Notes: a model not told the origin generated them from the letters alone. 64,000 bases of DNA from Radiobacillus deserti (GCF_007301515.1 NZ_CP041666.1:868001-932000), one strand, 5' to 3'; numbered from the stretch's first letter, positions 1-9,146 are shown. Translations and numbers: made by a program.

Positions 1-185
1 CTCTTTTATACTGGTAATTTCAGAAGTTAACTCCAAAGGAGACTAACGAATTTTGGAATCTTTCGGTATTGTGCCATCGGGTATGATTATTTAGTATGAA
101 CGGTATTATTTACTATTTGTCAGTTATTTCAGGTGATTCTAGATAATATATGTGTGTGTTTGGATTGATTAGGAGGCTTGGATAT

Positions 186-380
186 ATGAATTATAAAAAA
201 CGAGTGATTATTACACTTGTAGGTAGTTTTCTTATCTTTACTATCGGTGTGTCTAGAATACAAACAGAATCTCTAACTTTTACTCCATTGTTTGTTGCGT
301 ATATTTTCGGAATTACTGGCTTAGTTGGGGTTATTACAAACGGTATAAAACTACTTCAAGCTAGTCAAAACAAACAATAG
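186..380 (+). CDS. small two-helix membrane protein, unknown function
   Basis: A 64-residue protein made almost entirely of two hydrophobic segments (about residues 7-22 and 32-56) separated by a short polar stretch, ending in a polar tail. The start at 186 is chosen because an AGGAGG lies 9 bases upstream; an in-frame ATG at 150 has no such site and would add a non-conserved-looking leader. I recognise no family. It is probably an integral membrane protein with both ends on one side, but nothing nearby indicates a role. Confidence 0.55.
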   Translation: MNYKKRVIITLVGSFLIFTIGVSRIQTESLTFTPLFVAYIFGITGLVGVITNGIKLLQASQNKQ

Positions 381-414
381 ATATTAATTTTATTTTGATT
401 GTACTTTTAAATAA

Positions 415-666
415 TACAGTGTGTGAGTAAAAAAACGTTTTAAAAAGACCCAATACCGATGACAGCAACTTATCAAATGCTGTGGGGAAGCCGGTTGTTG
501 TAATAACGAAGGTGGATGGTAAGGAAGCTGTTTATAGTTAATTAATCTTGAAATGGATGCTGGAGTTATCGTTAAAAAACGCATCTACTATTTCTATTTG
601 CTAGAGAAAAGCGCTAAAGAGTTACAGGTATCTGTTCATCGAAATGGATACATTTATGGCGAGTAA
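415..666 (+). pseudogene. remnant of an unidentified small gene
   Basis: Two coherent translated stretches sit in different frames: one over about 437-540 containing GKPVVVITKVDGKEAVYS and a stop, the second over 553-666 containing VKKRIYYFYLLEKSAKELQ and ending HRNGYIYGE plus stop. A terminator-like hairpin follows at 703-738. The arrangement fits a decayed gene whose frame was broken near 540. No family is recognised, and either piece could be a chance open frame, so confidence is low. Confidence 0.28.
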
Positions 667-702
667 AGAGATTAGTACCTCTCTATCAAAAATACGAATA
701 TT

Positions 703-738
703 AAATGGATCTGCTAAAAGAGTGGGTCCATTTTTTTT
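703..738 (+). terminator. candidate intrinsic terminator
   Basis: TGGATC and GGGTCCA can pair (with one G-U) around a loop of about 11 bases and are followed directly by eight T residues. It would end transcription coming from the broken gene upstream. Confidence 0.5.
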
Positions 739-1059
739 ATTTAATGAAAGTTTCTCGAGTAAACGAAATGGAAATCTGGTAAATGGTCGAACCATAAAAA
801 AGGTGCACAACCTATTATCAAGGACTTGCCCCATAAAAGGTCATACACCATTGCCTACTTGTATTTTATCTGTATTAGAGTTTCTTTTCAATAACAATTC
901 ATGGAAAGTATCTCTCAGCCTTAGGTCTGAGAGAGTTTCATGCTAATGCCTGTATTTTTTCTTTTCATAAAGTTTTATTATGGTAATCGTTAGGATGCTT
1001 TATTTAGGAACGGGGATGGAGAAAAACCCTAGAAACAGAGAAAGAGGGGGATTAGGAAC
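739..1059. other. non-coding stretch before the MFS gene
   Basis: No supported gene. The only structure seen is a perfect CTCTCAG/CTGAGAG inverted repeat around 912-930, without a clear T-run directly after it. The last 100 bases presumably hold the promoter of the transporter gene, but I could not pick a convincing -35/-10 pair. Confidence 0.4.
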
Positions 1060-2367
1060 ATGAAGTTTAGAGATTTTCACCCGAATATTAAGTTAAGAAT
1101 CATATTCGGATTTTTTAGCGAAATTATTGGAAGTATGATTTTTCCGTTTATGGCGATATACTTTGCCGTTCACTTTGGAGAAAAATTAACTGGTATTTTA
1201 TTAATTTTAAACATTATCGTCGGTGCATTAGTCGGTTTCTATGGCGGATATCTATCCGACATTATGGGACGAAAAAAATTAATGGTAACTGCAGAAGTCA
1301 TTCGTGCACTATCGTTAATCGTGATGACATTAGCCAACTCACCGTGGTTTGAATCACCAATATTAACCTTCGCGATGTTCTTAGTAGGAAGCATCTGCTG
1401 GGGGATTGAGGGGCCAGCTACGGATGCAATGCTTATTGATGTGAGTAAGCCGGAGCAGCGGAAGCTCATGTATGCCATCATGTATTGGTCTGGAAACCTC
1501 TCGATGGCAGTCGGGGGAGCAGTTGGAGCGTTCTTATTTGAAGATTTCTTGTTCTACTTGTTTATTGGCATGACAATTATGTCTATCGTCCTTGCATTTG
1601 TTTTGATCTTCTTTATTGAGGAAAGCTTCTATCCAGAGCAAGCATCGAAGCCGAAGGAGAAAACAGGAAGGCTACAAGTCTTCTCGGATATTTTTAAAAG
1701 CTATAAAACAGTAGCGACAGATAAAGTGTTTATTTTGTTTGTTATTGCTGGGTTGTTTATTCAGTCGCTTGAATTCCAATTAACGAATTATATTGCGGTT
1801 CGCTTGCATTCCGATATGCCAACCCAAGATGTTTTTCAATGGTCTATTGATGGGTTACAGATGACAGGTATTTTAAGAACAGAGAATACCGTGCTAGTAG
1901 TTATTTTTGCCGCATTAGTGACAAAGCTAATCCAAAACTATAAGGATAAGCATACGTTGGTATCCTCTATCATATTATTCACGATTGGTTATACGGCTAT
2001 TAGTTATTTCGATAACATTTGGATCTTGTTCATCGCGATGGTCATTGCAACGATTGGAGAACTTATGCGAGTTCCTGTTCAACAAAGCTACATGGCTGCT
2101 ATTCCACCAGATGATAAGAGAAGTAGTTACATGGCTGTTGGTGCATTCACGTATCAAGGCTCCATGATTTTAGCGTCACTATCCGTAACACTAGGGGCTT
2201 ATCTATCTAAAGAAATGATGAGTATATTTCTATTAGTTACAGGGCTACTTGGATTGCTGATTATTAATCGTATCATTCCTAGCTTAGAAGAAAGAGTTCG
2301 AAAGCAAACAGAATCTAGCTCGGAAGAGAATCAAGATTATGCGATGCAGGAAGCTGTGGAGCAATAG
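1060..2367 (+). CDS. MFS family drug/metabolite efflux transporter
   Basis: A 435-residue polytopic membrane protein with about 12 hydrophobic segments, the usual size for the major facilitator superfamily. The loop between helices 2 and 3 carries the MFS motif A (GGYLSDIMGRKK, about residues 62-73), and a long polar central loop (about 190-215) separates two six-helix halves. It is expected to use the proton gradient to export a small molecule, but the substrate cannot be read from sequence. The start has an AGAGGGGG ribosome site 8-9 bases upstream. The C-terminus is a highly charged tail. Transcribed alone, with a strong terminator just downstream. Confidence 0.85.
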   Translation: MKFRDFHPNIKLRIIFGFFSEIIGSMIFPFMAIYFAVHFGEKLTGILLILNIIVGALVGFYGGYLSDIMGRKKLMVTAEVIRALSLIVMTLANSPWFESPILTFAMFLVGSICWGIEGPATDAMLIDVSKPEQRKLMYAIMYWSGNLSMAVGGAVGAFLFEDFLFYLFIGMTIMSIVLAFVLIFFIEESFYPEQASKPKEKTGRLQVFSDIFKSYKTVATDKVFILFVIAGLFIQSLEFQLTNYIAVRLHSDMPTQDVFQWSIDGLQMTGILRTENTVLVVIFAALVTKLIQNYKDKHTLVSSIILFTIGYTAISYFDNIWILFIAMVIATIGELMRVPVQQSYMAAIPPDDKRSSYMAVGAFTYQGSMILASLSVTLGAYLSKEMMSIFLLVTGLLGLLIINRIIPSLEERVRKQTESSSEENQDYAMQEAVEQ

Positions 2368-2376
2368 AAATATTAG

Positions 2377-2412
2377 AAACCCAAGTCCAATCATTGGACT
2401 TGGGTTTTCTTT
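2377..2412 (+). terminator. intrinsic terminator of the MFS gene
   Basis: A perfect stem AACCCAAGTCCAA/TTGGACTTGGGTT with a short loop is followed by TTTCTTTCT. It starts about 10 bases after the transporter stop codon. Confidence 0.85.
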
Positions 2413-2458
2413 CTGTTTACGATAAATAATGAACTGTGAATAAGAAAGGGTGGGATGA

Positions 2459-3109
2459 ATGAAAATTCTAGTTGTCGGAGCAAACGGGCAAATTGGAAAA
2501 CATCTTGTTCGATTTATTCAAGATAGTAAAGATCATACGGCAAGAGCGATGATTCGTAATCCAGAACAAGCTGCTTACTTTAAAGAATTAGGGGCAGAAA
2601 CGGTACAAGTGGACCTTGAAGGAGAAATAGAAGACATCGCGAAAGCAGCTGAAGGTGTGGATGCAATGGTATTCACAGCCGGATCTGGACCACACACAGG
2701 TAAAGATAAAACGATTATGGTTGATTTAGATGGAGCAGTAAAAACAATCGAAGCGGCTAAACAAGCTGGTGTTAATCGTTATGTGATGGTAAGCTCCTTT
2801 GATACAACACGCGAAGCTATTCAGGCAGCACCTGAATCCTTTGCTCCGTATGTGGCAGCAAAGCACTACGCAGATGAATGGCTACGAGCCACAGACTTGG
2901 ATTACACGATTGTCCACCCGGGAGCTTTAACGAATAATCCTGGAACAGGACAAGTGCAAGCAGCGGCGAAAGTGGAGCGAGGAGAGGTTTCTCGTGAAGA
3001 CGTAGCAGCAGTATTGTTCGGGGTATTAGAAAATGATACGACGATTGGCAAAGAATTTCAGGTCATTGGTGGATCTGTTACGATTCAGGAAGCGTTGAAA
3101 AAAATCTAA
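2459..3109 (+). CDS. atypical SDR-family NAD(P)-binding protein (YhfK-like)
   Basis: A 216-residue single-domain Rossmann protein. It opens with the dinucleotide-binding strand and glycine loop VVGANGQIGKH (residues 5-15). It continues with the VMVSSFDTT strand, a Y-x3-K-like YVAAKHYADEW segment (about 129-140) and the YTIVHPGALTNN loop characteristic of atypical SDR5-type NAD(P)-binding proteins such as B. subtilis YhfK, which has nearly the same length. Members act as oxidoreductases or redox-sensing NAD(P)H-binding proteins; the substrate is unknown. The ATG at 2459 follows AAGAAAGGGTGGG. It is a single-gene unit bounded by terminators on both sides. Confidence 0.8.
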   Translation: MKILVVGANGQIGKHLVRFIQDSKDHTARAMIRNPEQAAYFKELGAETVQVDLEGEIEDIAKAAEGVDAMVFTAGSGPHTGKDKTIMVDLDGAVKTIEAAKQAGVNRYVMVSSFDTTREAIQAAPESFAPYVAAKHYADEWLRATDLDYTIVHPGALTNNPGTGQVQAAAKVERGEVSREDVAAVLFGVLENDTTIGKEFQVIGGSVTIQEALKKI

Positions 3110-3115
3110 TCTGTA

Positions 3116-3151
3116 AAAAGAACCTTGCAGCTATTAGCAAGGTTCTTTTAT
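3116..3151 (+). terminator. intrinsic terminator of the SDR gene
   Basis: AAGAACCTTGC pairs with GCAAGGTTCTT around an eight-base loop and runs into TTTTATC, starting a few bases after the stop codon. Confidence 0.85.
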
Positions 3152-3161
3152 CATACAAATA

Positions 3162-3175
3162 TGTAAGCGCTTAAC
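3162..3175 (+). promoter_or_regulatory. possible cre (CcpA) site
   Basis: TGTAAGCGCTTAAC closely resembles the catabolite-responsive element consensus TGWAANCGNTNWCA, and lies about 100 bases before the hydrolase gene. This is a match by eye to a degenerate consensus; whether CcpA regulates the gene is inference. Confidence 0.3.
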
Positions 3176-3273
3176 GGATAGGATGCTTGTGTAGTTTATT
3201 GCGGTAAAATATAATTATGGTTTGTGCGCAATGAAAAGGGGAAGTCATATTAGATACAGTGAGGAGAAGCGAG

Positions 3274-4239
3274 ATGAAGAGAAAGAAAATGGCTATTATG
3301 CTAGGGATAATTGTCGTGTTACTGGTTGTTTGTTTTTTCGGTGTTGGAAATTATTTTTATAATTACGCGTTAAAGGCGAACGATGAAAAGGAATTTCTAG
3401 AGGGGAATCCTCACTTAGAACAAAGTACAGCAGTGATAGCGAGTGTAGCGGAAGCGGCAGAGCAAGCGGATACGCAATTTGAATTATCGCACCCGCCTAA
3501 ATCGGTGTCAATCGTTTCCGATGATGAGCTCAAGTTGAAATTGCACGCCAATCTTTTTGAAAACGAAGAAGAAACCTCGAAATGGGTGATCGTGGCACAT
3601 GGATACACAGGAGAAGCGGCAGACATGACCAGATACGTACGTCATTTCTACGAGCAAGGATTCAACGTGGTTGCGCCTGACCTTCGTGGTCACGGACAAA
3701 GCGAAGGGGAATATATTGGAATGGGATGGCATGACCGTATGGATATGCTGCAATGGATTGACCAGATAACGGAGAAAGATCCGAACGCGCAAATCGCTCT
3801 CTTCGGTATTTCAATGGGCGGCGCAACCGTAATGATGACTTCTGGGGAAGACTTACCATCTAATGTGAAGGTTATTGTGGAGGATTGCGGATATGCCACG
3901 GTAAGTGACGTGTTTATTTATCAATTGAAGGATTTATTCGGGTTACCAGAATTCCCAGTGATGCAAGCCGCAAATATGGTAACAAAGGTGCGAGCTGGTT
4001 ATGAACTATATGAAGCCTCGGCTGTAAAGCAAGTCGCAAAGAGCACAACTCCAATGTTATTTATTCATGGGGATGCGGACACATTCGTACCTTATCAAAT
4101 GCTAGATGAGGTATACGATGCAGCCAAGGTGGAAAAAGAAAAGCTTGTCATTCCAGGAGCTGGCCATGGGGAAGCGGAAAAGGTAGATCCTGAGTTATAT
4201 TGGGATACCGTTTGGGGTTTTGTTGGAAAGTATATGTAG
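3274..4239 (+). CDS. membrane-anchored alpha/beta hydrolase (YqkD-like)
   Basis: A 321-residue serine hydrolase. One N-terminal transmembrane helix (about residues 4-24) is followed by an alpha/beta-hydrolase fold with the nucleophile elbow FGISMGG (GxSxG, Ser about 183), an acid region HGDADTFVP and the catalytic His in GAGHGEA near the C-terminus. The VVAPDLRGHGQSEGEY segment is typical of lipase/esterase-like members such as B. subtilis YqkD. It is expected to sit at the outer face of the membrane; the substrate is unknown. The ATG at 3274 is preferred because GAGGAG lies 7 bases upstream and overlaps the alternative GTG at 3259. Confidence 0.8.
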   Translation: MKRKKMAIMLGIIVVLLVVCFFGVGNYFYNYALKANDEKEFLEGNPHLEQSTAVIASVAEAAEQADTQFELSHPPKSVSIVSDDELKLKLHANLFENEEETSKWVIVAHGYTGEAADMTRYVRHFYEQGFNVVAPDLRGHGQSEGEYIGMGWHDRMDMLQWIDQITEKDPNAQIALFGISMGGATVMMTSGEDLPSNVKVIVEDCGYATVSDVFIYQLKDLFGLPEFPVMQAANMVTKVRAGYELYEASAVKQVAKSTTPMLFIHGDADTFVPYQMLDEVYDAAKVEKEKLVIPGAGHGEAEKVDPELYWDTVWGFVGKYM

Positions 4240-4409
4240 TGGTATTTAAAATACAGGATGAGGGGATTATTGAGACCAAAAAGTTAAGTAATTTTAGTAT
4301 TGTTACTATGTTCAAGAGACTCATTGGAGTCTTTTTATAATGGATACATGATTAAAATGATTTTTTACACAAATACTATGGCAAATAGAAAAAGAAAGGA
4401 ACATTTTTT

Positions 4410-4703
4410 ATGCCAATCCAAAACGATCATGAAATTCATGAACTATATGAACTATCCCAAAGGCTAGAAAAGTCAGCAAACATTGCAAAAAATAATGCAG
4501 ACATCGAGCAAATCCAGCACGTTCAACAAAGACTTCGTGAGGTGCAGGATCAGATTCAACACGCACGAGGAAGAGCGATTAATGGGAGTGGAACTTCCAC
4601 GGAACCATTATTTGAAGCGCAACAGCGTGTGGAAGAATGCCAGCACCAAATGGAACGAGCGCTCGTAAATCTACAAGCACAACAAGATAACGTCCAGCCT
4701 TAA
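4410..4703 (+). CDS. small coiled-coil protein, unknown function
   Basis: A 97-residue, Gln- and Glu-rich protein with heptad-like patterns along most of its length (YELSQRLEKSANIAK through QRLREVQDQIQHARGR, then a second helix EAQQRVEECQHQMERAL) and a Gly/Ser hinge in between. It has no signal peptide or transmembrane segment and would form a soluble helical hairpin or oligomer. Small proteins of this type are common in Bacillaceae and often of unknown function; I do not assign a family. An AAAGAAAGGA precedes the ATG and a terminator follows directly, so it is a monocistronic gene. Confidence 0.6.
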   Translation: MPIQNDHEIHELYELSQRLEKSANIAKNNADIEQIQHVQQRLREVQDQIQHARGRAINGSGTSTEPLFEAQQRVEECQHQMERALVNLQAQQDNVQP

Positions 4704-4710
4704 ACACCGT

Positions 4711-4740
4711 AACCTACCCTGTAGAGGGTAGGTTCTTTTC
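4711..4740 (+). terminator. intrinsic terminator of the coiled-coil gene
   Basis: AACCTACCCT and AGGGTAGGTT form a perfect stem with a short loop, followed by CTTTTC; it begins 8 bases after the stop codon. Confidence 0.8.
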
Positions 4741-4833
4741 ATTCAAGCAAGTTATTTGTAGGCACCATCTTCATGTTCTATACTGTTTTATGTGTCTTTT
4801 CATACTATAAAATTATTCAAAAGGAGTTTACAT

Positions 4834-5376
4834 ATGGGAAAACTAAACATCGGTATCATTTTAGGTAGTACTCGTGAAGGACGATTAAGTCCGCAGGTTG
4901 GAGAATGGGTGAAAGGGATTGCCGATAAGCGCGACGATGCGAATTATGAAATTGTCGACATCCTAGACTACAACCTACCATTACTCGGCACAACAGACGG
5001 TTCTGAGCCTGGGATTGCAGCATGGAACGAAAAGCTAGCAAGCTTTGATGGGTTCGTTTTTATCGTACAAGAATATAACCATAGTATTACCGGTGTTCTT
5101 AAAAATGCCATTGACCACGCGCGTGAACCTTGGAACAACAAAGCAGCAGGAATTGTAAGCTACGGTTCTACAGGTGGAGCAAGAGCGGCGGAACATCTTC
5201 GCGGTATTCTTGGCGAATTAATGATTGCAGATGTACGCGTACATCCAACACTATCCTTGTTCACAGACTTTGAGAATTTCTCTACTTTTAAACCAGCGGA
5301 GTTACATTTGAAAAATGTGAACGATATGCTGGACCAATTGAATGCTTGGAGCGGAGCGTTAAAAACACTTAGATAA
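4834..5376 (+). CDS. NAD(P)H-dependent FMN reductase
   Basis: A 180-residue flavodoxin-like reductase. The phosphate-binding loop IILGSTREGRLSPQVG follows the first strand. The signature EYNHSITGVLKNAIDHA (about residues 77-93), which binds the flavin ring region, and the glycine-rich SYGSTGGARAAEHLR segment mark the NADPH-dependent FMN reductase/azobenzene reductase family. Such enzymes transfer electrons from NAD(P)H to FMN, quinones or azo dyes in the cytosol, usually as dimers or tetramers. The ATG at 4834 follows AAAAGGAG by 9 bases; an upstream in-frame ATG at 4792 lacks one. Single gene with its own terminator. Confidence 0.85.
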   Translation: MGKLNIGIILGSTREGRLSPQVGEWVKGIADKRDDANYEIVDILDYNLPLLGTTDGSEPGIAAWNEKLASFDGFVFIVQEYNHSITGVLKNAIDHAREPWNNKAAGIVSYGSTGGARAAEHLRGILGELMIADVRVHPTLSLFTDFENFSTFKPAELHLKNVNDMLDQLNAWSGALKTLR

Positions 5377-5421
5377 AGAAAAGACCCTATTCCGGATGTA
5401 CCAGGATAGGGTCTTTTCTTT
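5377..5421 (+). terminator. intrinsic terminator of the FMN reductase gene
   Basis: AAAGAAAAGACCCTAT pairs with ATAGGGTCTTTTCTTT around a loop of about 12 bases, ending in a T-rich run immediately after the stop codon. Confidence 0.85.
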
Positions 5422-5516
5422 GAGCAATTGTTGTCTTTATGCGGGGACTGGACGAGCTTTTCCTAAAACACCCTATATTATCTGCTAAACTATAACTAGC
5501 AAAAGGAGGGAACTCG

Positions 5517-5837
5517 ATGGATCTTAATGTGTTTCAAGAGTGGGTAAAAGATTATTATGAACAGCGTGGTTGGGCAGAGTTGGATATTTTTATTCGAATT
5601 GGTTTTTTAGCCGAGGAGACTGGGGAAGTGGCTAGAGCAATTAGAGCGCTCGAAATCGGAAGAGACCGACCTGATGAGAGTGAACAATCGATTACAGAAA
5701 AGAAGCAGGAGCTAGTTGAGGAGCTAGGGGATGTGTTAGGAAATGTCATGATTATTGCTAATAAGTATGACATTTCGTTGGAGGAAATTCTTAAGTCTCA
5801 TCAGGATAAGTTAACTAACCGTTATATTGAATCGTGA
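5517..5837 (+). CDS. MazG-like nucleotide pyrophosphohydrolase
   Basis: A 106-residue all-alpha NTP-PPase of the MazG superfamily. The metal-binding motifs are visible: EETGEVARAI (EExxE, about residues 33-42) and ELVEELGDVLGN (ExxD type, about 65-76). The family hydrolyses nucleoside triphosphates to monophosphate and pyrophosphate and cleans non-canonical nucleotides from the pool; the exact substrate is not predictable. Length fits the short single-domain members. An AAAGGAGGG lies 5-6 bases before the ATG. A dispersed repeat begins at the first base after its stop codon. Confidence 0.8.
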   Translation: MDLNVFQEWVKDYYEQRGWAELDIFIRIGFLAEETGEVARAIRALEIGRDRPDESEQSITEKKQELVEELGDVLGNVMIIANKYDISLEEILKSHQDKLTNRYIES

Positions 5838-6075
5838 AGGGCTGGGACATAACGAAAAGGATAAGCCGAAAAGCCGAACAACAGCCTATACTAGCTCCGG
5901 AAATATACGTAGACTCCAGCGGGAAAAAGGCATCGGTGAGACCCCACAGTGCGTCAGCACGAGGAGGCTCACCAGCCCCCCGCGGAAAGCGTAGTATATT
6001 TCCGGAGCAGGGCATAGGCACTAATTATAATTGTTCGTTTTTTCATTGCTTCCTATTCTTTTGTCCCAGCCTCTT
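5838..6075 (+). repeat. dispersed palindromic repeat, copy 1
   Basis: About 238 bp, first of three copies (others at 32080-32274 and 41586-41785). Its ends are inverted (GGCTGGGACA near the left end, TGTCCCAGCC at the right), and an inner perfect stem CTCCGGAAATATAC/GTATATTTCCGGAG brackets a GC-rich middle, so the whole unit can fold into one long hairpin. This copy carries about 35-40 extra bases (GTGAGACCCCACAGTGCGTC region) lacking in the other two. It fills the space between the convergent MazG-like and DUF3918-like genes, starting one base after the former's stop. Similar elements are, from memory, common in Bacillaceae intergenic regions. Confidence 0.85.
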
Positions 6076-6085
6076 CACGATAATG

Positions 6086-6289
6086 TCATTTATCTTGGTC
6101 AACTTGTTGAAAGGTGTTGGTGCTTTTTTGCAAGACATCTGTTACTTTGTTTTGATTCATAAGTGTGTTTGATATCGTATTTTGTACCTTCTGCATACTC
6201 CCATTCTTCGCAATCCTTCCAATACTATAAACTGCAGCACTAGCTACTCCAATTGTGAATATAGTAGTCATTACACTGCGGTTATTCAT
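6086..6289 (-). CDS. small DUF3918-like (YrzQ-type) protein
   Basis: A 67-residue protein beginning MNNRSVMTTIFTIGVASAAVY, i.e. a short N-terminal hydrophobic helix with small residues, followed by a polar helical tail rich in Gln, Asn and Lys. The N-terminal pattern (MNR-T---L-A-G-GAAAY) resembles the DUF3918/YrzQ family of short Bacillaceae proteins, most of which are even shorter. It is probably membrane-associated; no function is known. Its ATG is preceded by AAGGAGGAG with a 5-base spacer. The gene ends ten bases from the dispersed repeat. Confidence 0.6.
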   Translation of the reverse strand: MNNRSVMTTIFTIGVASAAVYSIGRIAKNGSMQKVQNTISNTLMNQNKVTDVLQKSTNTFQQVDQDK

Positions 6290-6408
6290 ACACGCTCCTC
6301 CTTAATAGTTCAATTCTTGATTTCTCCTAAAGGTCATCTAGTTTAGTTTACATAAGGAGGAAATTAGTATTCGTTATAAATAGGAGTGGGCTTATATGAT
6401 TTTCAGTA

Positions 6409-6437
6409 TTGAAAATTTGTTACTATATGCCTATAAA
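6409..6437 (+). promoter_or_regulatory. sigma-A type promoter of the GGDEF-EAL gene
   Basis: TTGAAA (6409-6414) and TATAAA (6432-6437) are separated by 17 bases and lie about 43 bases before the start codon. Both hexamers are one base from consensus or better. Confidence 0.6.
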
Positions 6438-6479
6438 TTATGCTAAAATGACTACAAAAACATAAAGCAGTAGAGTAGG

Positions 6480-9137
6480 ATGGTCAGGATGCCCAAACCC
6501 AACGAGAATGTTCCCCGTATAAAAAGAGAAATTTATCTATTAATAGCTCTTTTAGGGTTAGTCTTCTTTTCAGTAAGATCTCATCTAGATTTTATCTATG
6601 GGATTAGTTTGTGTTTTACTAGTGTTTTTTTATTTCTTCTTTTAAGACTGTTTGGACTGCGTTGGGCAATGATAGCAGGTCTGGTCAGTCTAATACTCAT
6701 TCCATTTGATTGGATGCACGTCTTACATCACGGAATCCTGCTATTAGAAATACTATTCGTCAGTTTATTCTTTTTAAATGGTAGAGCTGCGAAAATGTTT
6801 TTTGTCGACTTTTTTTACTGGATAACGTTTGGCTTAGTCGCCACCGTATTATTTTATAAGTCATTTTTATCTGGCTATCCCTTATACTTCCAAATCTCTA
6901 AAGAGATTGTAAATGGCTTATTTAATGTGTTTGTAGCAGACATGCTGTTGGCATATCTTCCTTTTTATAAAATGTTTAGCAAGAAAAAGGTGAATCCTAA
7001 TAATGTATCCATTCATCAATTTCTTTCTCACATCACCTTACTTTCTATATTTATACCGTTTTCTTTGGGTTCTATTAGTAGTGTGGTACAAGCTAATGAT
7101 TTCTCAGTTTATCAAATTGAAGACATGTCCAAGTATGCAATGAGTCGACTGGATGACGAAATGGAACATGTAGTTAACAGTAATGGGTCCATTGATGAAA
7201 AAGCCCTGCAAGAACTCGTTCAGTCTGATGAGTTTGCTAATCATTCCTTTTACATAGTAGATGAAAAGCAACATGTAGTTGCTGCCAGGTCCACTAATCT
7301 CCATTTAAATGAAACGTATCGACTTAAGGATCATTATGAAGTCGATTCCTTTTCTTCCGATGTTTCGGTTGCTCTACCAAAGGAAGAGGAGGGACTTTTT
7401 TCTGTAAATAGATGGAGTAACGGTCAGTTTATATATGAAGACTCGTTGGAATTTGCACCGTTAAACGTTTTTTTTGCTGTTCCAATTTTCTCTCACCAAG
7501 AGATGGTCTATCGAAACTTACTCACACAACTTTTGCATGCTCTTTTGTTAGCTGTTTGTCTATTTCTACTAGTTGGAACAGTGAGCCGTTTATTTATGAA
7601 AAACTTAAATAAATTAACGGTTGCCACAACCGGGCTACCAGATAAGATTAAGCAGTTTGAGGCGGTGGAGTGGCCACGAAGCTATATAGCAGAGTTGCGC
7701 ACGTTGACAAAAAATCTTATGGGAATGGCGGACAAAATAAAAGAATTATTTGAAGATAGTCATCATATGACAGAACGACTAACGGATCAAACCGTTATGT
7801 TGAAAAAGTCAGAAGATAAATTGCATCATTTAGCTTATTATGATGGATTGACGCAGCTTCCAAACCGTCTCCATTTCCAGAACTTTGTTCGAAGCTTAAT
7901 CACGCTAGACTCCATTCAGTCCTTTGCAGTCATTTTTATCGACTTAAATCAGTTTAAGCAAGTGAATGACACGCTCGGACACGATGCGGGAGATGCCTTA
8001 CTACAAATGACTGCTGATCGTCTGAGAGCATTACAAGTAAAGCATGAGCGAGAGGTCTTTCGACTTGGAGGAGATGAATTTGTTATCGTTCATATTGTCC
8101 AAAGTGAAGCAGAGGTTCACAATTCCCTCGATAAGATTTTTGAAGAATTCTCCCATCCGTTCTTGATGCATGATCAAACATTATTTATAACACCTAGTGT
8201 TGGAGTAAGTATGTATCCATTCGATGGGGATGATTTAGATGCCCTTGTGAAGTGTGCAGATATTGCGATGTATGCTTCGAAAGAAAAAGGTGGAAACATC
8301 GCACAATTCTTTAACGAATCAATGCGAGATAGGTTCCAGCAACAGCTTATTATTGAAAATGCACTAAGACAAGTGGTGGATTGTGGCTGTGGATTTGAGT
8401 TGTTCTATCAGCCTAAAGTGAAAGCCAATCGCGTAACTGGAATGGAAGCATTACTTCGATGGAATCATGATGAGCTAGGACCTGTATCGCCAGGTGTTTT
8501 TATTCCTGTGGCAGAGGACAATGGATTAATCTTCCAAATTGATGAATGGGCTCTTTATCAAGCCTGTAAACAAAATAAGCAATGGCAGGATCAAGGTTTA
8601 TTGAAAATTCCAATCTCTGTTAATATTTCTGCCAAGCATTTTCAGCAGGATATGCTTGTTACGCTGATAGAGAAGGTGTTAACGGACTCAGGATTGGCCC
8701 CTCAGTATCTGAAGATTGAAATTACAGAGAGTGTATTTATCAAAGATCCGGAACATGTTGTAAAGGTTATTGAGAAGCTAAAGAGCATAGGTGTTTTAAT
8801 TTCTATTGATGATTTCGGAAAAGGATACTCTTCCTTAAATCATTTATTAGAGCTTCCAATCGATGAAGTGAAGATTGATAGACAGTTCATTGAAGGTATT
8901 GACTTGGATCCAAAGAAAGGGTTATTCGTAAATTCTATTCTGGATATAGCACGTGGACTAAACTTAAACTTAGTTGCAGAAGGCGTGGAAACGGAATGGG
9001 AGAAAGCAACATTAGAAGAGATAGGAGACTTTGAATTGCAAGGATATCTATTTAGCCGACCTGTTGATATGGATGGGATGGAACGTTACCTGTACTCAGA
9101 AATTACGAATTTTAGTCAGTATTATAGTGATAATTAA
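6480..9137 (+). CDS. membrane GGDEF-EAL protein (c-di-GMP turnover)
   Basis: An 885-residue bifunctional-architecture protein. Hydrophobic helices span about residues 18-165 (6-7 segments), a further helix lies near 182-200, an extracytoplasmic sensory region covers about 205-340 and another helix 343-367. A HAMP-like/coiled-coil linker then leads to GGDEF (about 445-610) and EAL (about 615-880). The cyclase signature is intact (LGGDEF, about 529-534) but no RxxD inhibitory site precedes it. The EAL domain keeps EALLRW, the Asn in SVNIS, EITES, IDDFGKGYSS, KIDRQF and EGVE, so both synthesis and hydrolysis of c-di-GMP are possible. The start could also be ATG 6489. Single gene, own promoter and terminator. 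Confidence 0.88.
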   Translation: MVRMPKPNENVPRIKREIYLLIALLGLVFFSVRSHLDFIYGISLCFTSVFLFLLLRLFGLRWAMIAGLVSLILIPFDWMHVLHHGILLLEILFVSLFFLNGRAAKMFFVDFFYWITFGLVATVLFYKSFLSGYPLYFQISKEIVNGLFNVFVADMLLAYLPFYKMFSKKKVNPNNVSIHQFLSHITLLSIFIPFSLGSISSVVQANDFSVYQIEDMSKYAMSRLDDEMEHVVNSNGSIDEKALQELVQSDEFANHSFYIVDEKQHVVAARSTNLHLNETYRLKDHYEVDSFSSDVSVALPKEEEGLFSVNRWSNGQFIYEDSLEFAPLNVFFAVPIFSHQEMVYRNLLTQLLHALLLAVCLFLLVGTVSRLFMKNLNKLTVATTGLPDKIKQFEAVEWPRSYIAELRTLTKNLMGMADKIKELFEDSHHMTERLTDQTVMLKKSEDKLHHLAYYDGLTQLPNRLHFQNFVRSLITLDSIQSFAVIFIDLNQFKQVNDTLGHDAGDALLQMTADRLRALQVKHEREVFRLGGDEFVIVHIVQSEAEVHNSLDKIFEEFSHPFLMHDQTLFITPSVGVSMYPFDGDDLDALVKCADIAMYASKEKGGNIAQFFNESMRDRFQQQLIIENALRQVVDCGCGFELFYQPKVKANRVTGMEALLRWNHDELGPVSPGVFIPVAEDNGLIFQIDEWALYQACKQNKQWQDQGLLKIPISVNISAKHFQQDMLVTLIEKVLTDSGLAPQYLKIEITESVFIKDPEHVVKVIEKLKSIGVLISIDDFGKGYSSLNHLLELPIDEVKIDRQFIEGIDLDPKKGLFVNSILDIARGLNLNLVAEGVETEWEKATLEEIGDFELQGYLFSRPVDMDGMERYLYSEITNFSQYYSDN

Positions 9138-9146
9138 TAGTGAATA

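Noticed and set aside
622..946. Overlapping open frames on both strands
   Set aside because: They cross a terminator-like hairpin, have no ribosome sites and show no protein-like pattern.
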